This document shows positions 5,599-10,330 of a stretch of DNA of 10,330 nucleotides, piece by piece (the stretch's first letter is position 1; the number at the start of each line of letters is the position of its first letter). Source of the stretch: Nitrosopolaris sp035691865 (GTDB taxonomy: Archaea; Thermoproteota; Nitrososphaeria; Nitrososphaerales; Nitrososphaeraceae); NCBI GenBank assembly GCA_035691865.1, contig DASSIM010000061.1, positions 1 through 10,330 of the forward strand, written 5' to 3'. The position numbers and the translations under genes were made by a program. The notes under the pieces were generated by a model, which had not been told where the DNA came from, did no database searches, and saw nothing but the letters and a program-made list of their open reading frames with translations.

Positions 5599-5919
5599 AT
5601 GACTATATGCAAGAATTGTGGTAAAGCGATCAAATGGTTTAAGGATCCTGTAAATGACAAATGGATGCCAATAGAGTTTGATTGCGATCTTGAATACGAT
5701 AACCCAGAAGATGTAAACATGGATGAAGTCGCTAAATGGAGACACAAATGTGCAGCTGTACTAAGATGCAATAAAGGCTGCGGTGCAGAAATTTATTTTG
5801 ACCCGAATAATAAGTCTCTTTCGGGTAAATTAATACCGATGGAGGTAGCTACGCATGAAAATCATACTTGCAACGCTAAACAACAAGAGGAATTTGATGC
5901 CACGGATTATTCTCCATAA
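5599..5919 (+). CDS. small protein with two tandem zinc-binding modules
   Basis: The 106-residue product contains the same zinc-ribbon-like pattern twice. Module 1 has C4-x2-C7-G, IKWF, KWMPIEFD and then H49-x-C51. Module 2 has C57-x3-C61-G, EIYFD, GKLIPMEV and then H86-x2-H89-x-C91. Both share the order C..CG, aromatic strand, Lys-hydrophobic-Pro-Met/Ile-Glu, His..Cys, so an internal duplication is likely. The function is unknown; nucleic-acid or protein binding is a common role for such modules. The middle is acidic (DCDLEYDNPEDVNMDE). The start is ATG 5599; the same phase is open upstream to 5494 without ATG, GTG or TTG. No Shine-Dalgarno motif is seen. It lies just after the decayed hypothetical gene and has no operon partner. 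Confidence 0.75.
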   Translation: MTICKNCGKAIKWFKDPVNDKWMPIEFDCDLEYDNPEDVNMDEVAKWRHKCAAVLRCNKGCGAEIYFDPNNKSLSGKLIPMEVATHENHTCNAKQQEEFDATDYSP

Positions 5920-5924
5920 CCTGA

Positions 5925-6217
5925 TATAGCCGTAGAAAGTCAAAAATAGTGTGTGCTCACCCACAAGAGGCTTCAGTGCCTTCATGCCTGCATTATAAAA
6001 AAATAATAGCCTATCAAGATCCCCCTCTAGTATGTGCATATCAGATTGTGCGAACACGCAAATAAACGAACAAATAGACTTGTAGCAAAGGTAGAGTCAG
6101 AAAAATAAAGGTCAAGCAAAAATCAAATCAGAGCAGCTTACTTCTGTCAACAATTGTAGAAATCTCCCAAGCTAGCCTTTGTATCTTCCTAAATTTGATA
6201 ATTATGGCGATAATGGG
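5925..6217 (-). pseudogene. relic of a membrane protein
   Basis: From 6217 the minus strand reads PIIAIIIKFRKIQRLAWEIS, then TIVDRSKLL and a TGA at 6130..6128. The same phase continues with a hydrophobic, membrane-like segment (FCLTFIFLTLPLLQVYLFVY) to a TGA at 6043..6041. From 6057 another phase takes over: FAQSDMHILEGDLDRLLFFY, NAGMKALKPLVGEHT. Together they resemble a protein with a membrane segment and a cytoplasmic helical part, broken by one stop and one frameshift. No family is assigned. It lies in the gap between the zinc protein and PolX, which otherwise shows nothing but the PolX leader. Confidence 0.35.
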
Positions 6218-6270
6218 CTACGCGTCGGATAGGAAGAAATTTTAGGTATGTCAGCATAACTTGATAGAGC

Positions 6271-6275
6271 GGTGA
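6271..6275 (+). promoter_or_regulatory. Shine-Dalgarno site for PolX
   Basis: GGTGA lies nine bases before the ATG at 6285 and is complementary to the UCACC part of the conserved 3' end of archaeal 16S rRNA. It supports this ATG as the start. Most other genes in the window show no such site. Confidence 0.55.
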
Positions 6276-6284
6276 AGGACAAAG

Positions 6285-8105
6285 ATGAAGAATGCCAATA
6301 TTGCGATTATTTTGCGTGATATTGCATTTCTGCTAGAAATGGAGGAGGGAGAGGATAACTCTAACATTGTTTTTAAAATTAGATCTTATAAGAGGGCATC
6401 GGATGTAATCGCAAATTTATCTTCAAACGTCGAGGAGGTATACTCAACAAACGGATTGAAAGGACTGATGCAAATTCCGTCAGTCGGAAAGGCAATTGCA
6501 TTAAAAATTGAAGAATACCTTACAACAGGAAAAATCCAATATTTAGACGAGTTAAAATCCAAGACTGATATAGATATTGATGGATTTTATGGTTTGCAAG
6601 GCATAGGTCCTAAAACGATTAAGATTGTATATGACAAGCTAGGTATCAGAGATTTATCAGGTTTAGAAAAAGCAGCATCAGGAGGAAAGCTTCGTAGCAT
6701 TCATGGTTTTTCTGAAAAAAAAGAAGAAGCAATCTTGAAGAAAATTCAGCTATTTAAGAAAGGAAGAAGTCGGTATCTTTTAGGGGAGGTTTATCCTCTT
6801 ATAAAACAAATTGAGACACGTCTCTTGAAGTTTAACCGAGTAAAAATTGCAGTTGTTGCCGGTTCTTTTCGAAGAATGAAAGAAACTGTAGGTGATATTG
6901 ATTTCGTCGTAGCTTGTAATGATGTTGAAAAGGTAATGGATTATTTTGTATCAATGCCGGAAATAGATGAAGTTCTTGGTAAAGGATCAACCAAGACATT
7001 CGTCCGCTTAAATAACGGAATGGATGCTGACCTATTGGTCGTTCCTGAAGAAAGTTTTGGCTCCGCGTTGCAATATTTTACAGGCAGCAAAGAACACGGT
7101 GTTGCTATGCGTAAGATCGCACTCGCCAAAGGCCTTCACTTAAATGAATGGGGGATTTTTGACAATTCTCAGCACAGAATTGCTGGTTCTACAGAAGAAG
7201 AAGTGTACCAGACGCTGGATTTGGAATGGATTCCTCCTGAAATGAGAGAAAATTTGGGAGAAGTTGAGCTCGCAAAAAAGGGAGCCGGAGGACTGCCGAA
7301 ACTAATGGAATACAATGATTTGAAAGGGGATTTGCAAGTCCATAGCAATAGCACAGATGGAACAATGTCAATTGAAGAGATGGCTTTGGCCGCCAATGAA
7401 AAATTCGGACTTCAGTATATAGCTATAACAGACCACACAAAAAGTTTGAAATTAACAAACGGACTTGATGAAAAACAACTATTAGATCAAGCAAACAGAA
7501 TCGCAGAAGTAAATGATCGTATAAGGCGAGTCCAGGATAAAACTGAAAGGCAACCTATACATGAAGTTGATTCATCAGCGTCAACTCGAATAAAAAAAGC
7601 TAATAATTTCCGAATTTTATCTGGTGCTGAAGTGAATATAATGAGAGATGGATCGCTTGATATCGCAAATAACGTACTAGATAAACTCGACATAGTAGGG
7701 GCAGCAATTCATTCTAATTTCTCACAGCCAATCGAAGTCCAAACTGATAGGCTAATAAAAGCAGCACGCAATCCTAGCGTCGATATAATATTCCATCCTA
7801 CAGGCAGGCGCATAAACAAAAGAGAAGGATATCCTGTCAATATTGAGAAACTGCTAGATATTGCAAATGATACTAATACTATACTGGAAATTGATGCACA
7901 TTATGACCGTCTCGATCTAAAAGATGAATATGTAAGAATGGCTATACAAAAGGGTGTCAAACTTGTAATTGATTCGGATGCACATCATCCTGTTCATTTT
8001 GGATTTTTAAAATTTGGCATAGGTCAAGCTAGGCGGGGCTGGGCAGAAAAGTCTAATATATTAAATACTATACCCGTTGACGAGTTGTTGAGATGCCTAA
8101 AGTGA
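6285..8105 (+). CDS. polX: PolX: family X DNA polymerase with C-terminal PHP domain
   Basis: This intact 606-residue protein is a gap-filling DNA polymerase for base-excision-type repair, with a PHP domain that in characterised bacterial PolX supplies Mn-dependent 3'-5' exonuclease activity. Helix-hairpin-helix motifs occur at about 63-80 (IPSVGKAIALKIEEYL) and 102-120 (GLQGIGPKTIKIVYDKLG). The palm has GSFRR (193-197), then ETVGDIDFVV with catalytic D204 and D206; D249 (DADLLVV) is the likely third carboxylate. TGSKEHG (266-272) is the nucleotide-site motif. PHP motifs: Q351-V-H353, H384 (ITDHTKS), E449 (GAEV), H476 (AIHSNF), H504 (FHPTGR), D565 and H567 (DSDAHH). The first position of the usual HxH pair is Gln. 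There is an extra polar loop near 415-440. Length is close to bacterial PolX (about 570). Its end overlaps the opposing Cys-rich relic by nine bases. Confidence 0.96.
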   Translation: MKNANIAIILRDIAFLLEMEEGEDNSNIVFKIRSYKRASDVIANLSSNVEEVYSTNGLKGLMQIPSVGKAIALKIEEYLTTGKIQYLDELKSKTDIDIDGFYGLQGIGPKTIKIVYDKLGIRDLSGLEKAASGGKLRSIHGFSEKKEEAILKKIQLFKKGRSRYLLGEVYPLIKQIETRLLKFNRVKIAVVAGSFRRMKETVGDIDFVVACNDVEKVMDYFVSMPEIDEVLGKGSTKTFVRLNNGMDADLLVVPEESFGSALQYFTGSKEHGVAMRKIALAKGLHLNEWGIFDNSQHRIAGSTEEEVYQTLDLEWIPPEMRENLGEVELAKKGAGGLPKLMEYNDLKGDLQVHSNSTDGTMSIEEMALAANEKFGLQYIAITDHTKSLKLTNGLDEKQLLDQANRIAEVNDRIRRVQDKTERQPIHEVDSSASTRIKKANNFRILSGAEVNIMRDGSLDIANNVLDKLDIVGAAIHSNFSQPIEVQTDRLIKAARNPSVDIIFHPTGRRINKREGYPVNIEKLLDIANDTNTILEIDAHYDRLDLKDEYVRMAIQKGVKLVIDSDAHHPVHFGFLKFGIGQARRGWAEKSNILNTIPVDELLRCLK

Positions 8106-8447
8106 CAAGTCCTTCGGTCTCAGCAAAAGATGAGAATACAAACCATCGATGATATCGTCTATCTTATTGTCTAGGTCATAGCTTTTGACCTTTCTCTCTG
8201 ATGCCAACTCATGAGTATTCACAGTTGTAAAGCTGAGTTATGGGAAGGCGACGAGTATTTTGCCGCAAATATTACAGTAACAAACGCCGCAGGTAATACA
8301 ACAGATAGCATAACGATCTGCTCCTTTCACTCCCCTAGAAACAAAATGATGTTCGTGTATCAGCCTATGCTCAGATTGTATTTTACCAGACTCAATTATG
8401 GCAACTTCGTGACTCGTACTACACCTGACCAATTCGATATGTTCCAT
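8097..8447 (-). pseudogene. Cys/His-rich hypothetical protein interrupted by an in-frame stop
   Basis: From ATG 8447 the minus strand gives 69 residues (EHIELVRCSTSHEVAIIESG, EHRLIHEHHFVSRGVKG, then CCITCGVCYCNICGKIL). The run of cysteines, ending CYCNICGK, looks like a zinc-binding site. A TAA at 8240..8238 interrupts it, but the same phase continues with TVNTHELASERKVKSYDLDN, KIDDIIDGLYSHLLLRPKDL to a TAG at 8099..8097. A single nonsense change would explain this. The forward strand is also open here (8211-8453, 80 codons), in register with the minus codons. I prefer the minus strand for its Cys pattern and for the continuation past the stop. It converges on PolX and overlaps its last bases. 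The family is not recognised. Confidence 0.5.
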
Positions 8448-8754
8448 GATTGACTATTTCCAAGTTTGGTAGATTAATTCTACTTTGCAAATCCTTTGAT
8501 TATTCATCACTGGTCTAAACTAATCAGCAACCGTGGTTATGAACTCATACGTCGTGGCTCCTCTGCAAAAGTCACCATAACGCCGACCGGATATTAGATT
8601 TAGCAACCGTTTTTCTCATAAAATAAACAACAACAACAATAATTTTCATTCGAATTCCATGTGTTTGTTCAGGTGTACAGAGAAGATGCTCCCTTGAAGC
8701 CTGCAGCTGAATGATAGAAATATTGATGAATCAAGCACTCATTGCTGTCAATAT
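8448..8754. other. gap with weak relics and a CAA microsatellite
   Basis: No intact gene. Frame 3 from 8478 to TAG 8595-8597 reads WSKLISNRGYELIRRGSSAK, VTITPTGY without a start; it resembles the end of a small DNA-binding protein, but only vaguely. Another short stretch, FVQVYREDAPLKPAAE, ends in TGA-TAG near 8711-8716. A short CAA repeat lies at 8628-8639. Confidence 0.3.
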
Positions 8755-9116
8755 ATGACAACATTAGCGAAAATGCAAAAAAAGAGTATGAAATCACCAG
8801 ACGAAACACGCTCTTTCGATAAGGGCAAAGTTGAGATAGCAAAGGTTCGGGATACAAGTATAGGTAGAGCATATTTTGAACTAGGTTGGAGTTGGGAGAA
8901 ATGTGTAAAGCCTATTGCCGAAACTGAAAGCTATCAAGCTCGCATACACAATATGTTATTTCTGGAAGAATGACAGCTAAAATGGATGATGGACCTGAAG
9001 AATTTGGTCCAGGATATGTAGGTTATCTTCCACCCGGACATAATGCCTGGATAATTGGAAACGAACCCTTCGTTGCGGTAGACTTCACGGGTATGAAAGA
9101 ATATGCAAGTAAATAA
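8755..9116 (+). pseudogene. cupin-domain protein split by a one-base deletion
   Basis: ATG 8755 opens a frame with the N-terminal half of a small single-domain cupin (KSMKSPDETRSFDKGKVEIA, ELGWSWEKCVKPIAETESYQ). After YQAR it runs into an unrelated end and TGA at 8971-8973. From 8943 another phase gives the missing half: HTQYVISGRMTAKMDDG, EEFGPGYVGYLPPGHNAW, VAVDFTGMKEYASK, ending TAA 9114-9116. At the break (8938-8945) adding one base restores Gln-Ala-Ser-His-Thr, so a single base was lost. The whole would be about 119 residues. The second cupin motif is visible (GPGYVGYLPPGHNAW), with Tyr where Asp is common. Small cupins of this type bind a metal; the substrate of this one is unknown. A sequencing error could mimic the deletion. 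Confidence 0.85.
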
Positions 9117-9550
9117 GAAGGTGGAACGGGATAGAATAGACAACGTTAAGAAACTAATAATGATGATTTATTTACTGTCCTCATCAGTTTTATTTTTTCT
9201 TTCGATTTAGGATAGTTACACCTTGTTTGTCGTAGCTTAGTGTTTGTTGTCACAGCCGGATTTTTGAACCTCAATATGTTCATTTTTTGCTAGTCGGTTA
9301 CAAACCACCTTCTTTAGGTGATAGTTCAATTAATCAATTAGAATAAATTAAATAACACAAAGCATGTTAACGAAATGCTGTCCTTATTGATCTGGACATT
9401 AGTTGTTTACGACCTTGAATATTGCCAAATCCTATATTGCACTCAAAAGTCTCATACAGATGACTTCTTGTGAATCAAACTCGAACTGATACAGGAATGG
9501 TAGTTTCCATCTAAACCGTAGCTTAGAGCACCTAGACATTAATTTAATTA

Positions 9551-9597
9551 TTTCATTATTATTATCATTATTATTCAAAATCTTATTATTCAGGGGA
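9551..9597. repeat. ATT-rich low-complexity tract
   Basis: An imperfect run of ATT triplets (ATTATTATTATCATTATTATT at its core) followed by TTATTATT. On the minus strand it produces an Asn/Asp run inside a spurious reading frame. It is probably a slippage microsatellite in non-coding DNA. Confidence 0.6.
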
Positions 9598-9634
9598 ATT
9601 CGTGATGACATTTTGGTTCTCGCAATCTTGACCA

Positions 9635-9712
9635 ATGGTTGTTAGACTGGCTGGCTCGGGCTTGTTCGTCTATGCTATATATTATGCTCTATCCAGTAGA
9701 AGGAGTAGATAA
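9635..9712 (+). CDS. 25-residue hydrophobic micro-ORF
   Basis: ATG 9635 to TAA 9710-9712 encodes a small hydrophobic peptide (VVRLAGSGLFVYAIYYALSS) with a basic end (RRSR), the arrangement of a single membrane-spanning micro-protein. It ends 21 bases before the regulator gene. The TATA-like element for that gene lies inside it, and the alternative phase is also open (LLDWLARACSSMLYIMLY), so it could easily be chance. Confidence 0.2.
   Translation: MVVRLAGSGLFVYAIYYALSSRRSR
9674..9684 (+). promoter_or_regulatory. candidate TATA box for the winged-helix regulator
   Basis: GCTATATATTA is the best TATA-like string in the region, about 50 bases before the ATG at 9734. A transcript starting about 25 bases downstream would carry a leader of roughly 25-30 bases. 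Confidence 0.4.
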
Positions 9713-9733
9713 ATGGAGATAGAGACCTAATAC

Positions 9734-10024
9734 ATGAGACAAGAGAAGAGACATAAGCTTCAACTCTATTATGAAATACTTTTCGCTATTGAAGGATATA
9801 TGAGTAATAATGATGTTACAGCTGCAAAACCAACTCATATTCAGCATACTAGTAGACTGTCATACGACAAAATGATGAACCACTTTAATGAGTTGGAAAA
9901 GAAGGGTATGATAATATATCATCAGAGTAATACTGGCGGAGTGATATCGATAACTAATAAGGGTAAACAATTCATAAAACAGTATAACGAACTTATGATT
10001 CTAATCGAAAGTGCCGGATTATAA
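9734..10024 (+). CDS. winged-helix DNA-binding protein (thaumarchaeal HTH_45 / ArnR1-like type)
   Basis: The 96-residue product opens with a basic helix typical of this archaeal group (RQEKRHKLQLYYEILFAIEG). A helix-turn-helix follows at about 30-58, in which SYDKMMNHFNELEKKGMI contains the likely recognition helix and its end. The beta wing is at about 59-75 (YHQSNTGGVISITNKG), and a C-terminal amphipathic helix (KQFIKQYNELMILIESAGL) probably serves dimerisation. Such proteins are abundant in Thaumarchaeota and are presumed transcriptional regulators; the target is unknown. ATG 9734 is the clear start, as a TAA stands just before it. It has its own TATA-like element and no operon partner; the facing gene at 10143 converges on it. 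Confidence 0.85.
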   Translation: MRQEKRHKLQLYYEILFAIEGYMSNNDVTAAKPTHIQHTSRLSYDKMMNHFNELEKKGMIIYHQSNTGGVISITNKGKQFIKQYNELMILIESAGL

Positions 10025-10131
10025 TGTGTCATTTATAGGGTCTATACAATAATCAGCTAATATTAACAAGACACTGAAACACCTCCCCCGACACACCTTA
10101 AAGAGTGGATCACATATTCGTAAACTTGAGC

Positions 10132-10144
10132 GAGTATCGTACTC
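10132..10144. repeat. short inverted repeat at the end of the right-edge gene
   Basis: GAGTA (10132-10136) and TACTC (10140-10144) pair around the loop TCG, overlapping the stop codon of the minus-strand gene. The stem is short. It may help mark a transcript end between the two converging genes, but it may be chance. Confidence 0.25.
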
Positions 10145-10330
10145 ATATCTCAAATATATCTGAACCGGCTTTTTCGGTGAGAGTAGTAACCTCTCTTTTA
10201 GGATTTACTTCATCTATTTTTTTTGACAGCTCACATACTTTCGAATGACTCAAAAGACGGCTAATTTCATCAAATTCTGGAGCAGACCTCATTACCACTC
10301 CCCTCTTCTTTGTTATAGAACCATATGTAT
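10143..10330 (-). CDS. 3' end of an unidentified protein (partial, runs off the window)
   Basis: The minus strand is open from the right edge (first full codon at 10328) to TGA at 10145..10143, giving 61 residues: YGSITKKRGVVMRSAPEFDE, ISRLLSHSKVCELSKKIDEV, NPKREVTTLTEKAGSDIFEI. The charged, helical composition is protein-like. An ATG at 10292 could start a 49-residue protein, but the phase stays open beyond it to the edge, so a longer gene is more likely. The family is not recognised; the style would suit the end of a regulatory or DNA-binding protein. It converges on the winged-helix gene across a 118-base spacer. Confidence 0.5.
   Translation of the reverse strand, partial: TYGSITKKRGVVMRSAPEFDEISRLLSHSKVCELSKKIDEVNPKREVTTLTEKAGSDIFEI

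Larger units (their letters stand above)
9117..9733. other. long gap with weak coding relics and a TATA-like element
   Basis: These 617 bases show no intact gene. Frame 2 from 9236 to TAA 9344-9346 reads CCHSRIFEPQYVHFLLVGYK, PPSLGDSSINQLE without a start. ATG 9375 opens a 32-codon frame (LSLLIWTLVVYDLEYCQILY, then CTQKSHTDDFL) ending TGA 9471-9473. An AT-rich ATT microsatellite lies near 9555-9575. ATG 9635 opens a 25-codon frame, listed separately. These short frames are more likely debris than genes. Confidence 0.3.

Noticed and set aside
8211..8453. Plus-strand 80-codon frame as a real gene
   Set aside because: It is plausible in length, but the opposite strand carries a zinc-site-like Cys cluster and an in-phase continuation; kept as an open alternative in the findings.
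9551..9597. Replication origin or CRISPR-like repeat
   Set aside because: Only a simple triplet run is present, with no spaced repeats and no origin-binding motifs that I can recognise.
9432..9635. Minus-strand 67-codon frame with an Asn/Asp run
   Set aside because: The run comes from the ATT microsatellite, and the flanks show no recognisable domain.
1..10330. tRNA or rRNA genes
   Set aside because: No T-loop consensus with a matching acceptor stem, and no rRNA-like conserved block, was found by eye.

Overview
The window looks like AT-rich, sparsely coding chromosome of an ammonia-oxidising archaeon of the Nitrososphaeria (Thaumarchaeota), probably a Nitrososphaera/Nitrosocosmicus-type soil lineage. 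This placement is an inference. It rests on a short winged-helix regulator of the thaumarchaeal type, an archaeal Hsp20, a PolX-type DNA polymerase, small zinc-binding proteins, TATA-like promoter elements and large gaps between genes. No tRNA, rRNA, CRISPR array, transposase or integrase was seen.

Layout, left to right. 1-185 is the end of an unidentified gene. 186-660 holds coding relics on both strands and a strong hairpin. 658-792 is a 44-residue cysteine-rich micro-ORF. About 1060-2035 is a broken DUF763 gene with in-frame stops. 2177-2815 is a winged-helix plus restriction-endonuclease-like protein. 3163-3786 is an Hsp20 chaperone. 3782-4029 is a frameshifted relic of a secreted protein. 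4145-4444 is a Ser/Thr-rich exported protein whose natural start seems destroyed. 4594-5021 (minus) is a PhnB-like VOC gene with an internal deletion. 5197-5479 is the decayed remains of a conserved hypothetical gene. 5599-5919 is a protein with two zinc modules. 5925-6217 (minus) is a membrane-protein relic. 6285-8105 is an intact PolX DNA polymerase. 8097-8447 (minus) is a Cys/His-rich gene broken by a stop. 8755-9116 is a cupin gene broken by a one-base deletion. 9117-9733 is a long gap with weak relics. 9734-10024 is a winged-helix regulator. 10143-10330 (minus) is the 3' end of a gene running out of the window.

The genes do not form a pathway or an evident operon. The intact core is PolX (DNA repair), a nuclease-like protein, Hsp20, a zinc protein and a regulator. 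Around them lie at least six recognisable broken genes that carry TAA, TAG or TGA stops, single-base indels and internal deletions. The intact 606-codon PolX argues against uniformly poor sequence, so real gene decay is the preferred reading. I found no convincing new multi-gene system. The most unusual items are the pseudogene cluster, the micro-ORF with paired CxC motifs, the duplicated zinc module, the antisense Cys-rich reading frame and three strong hairpins.
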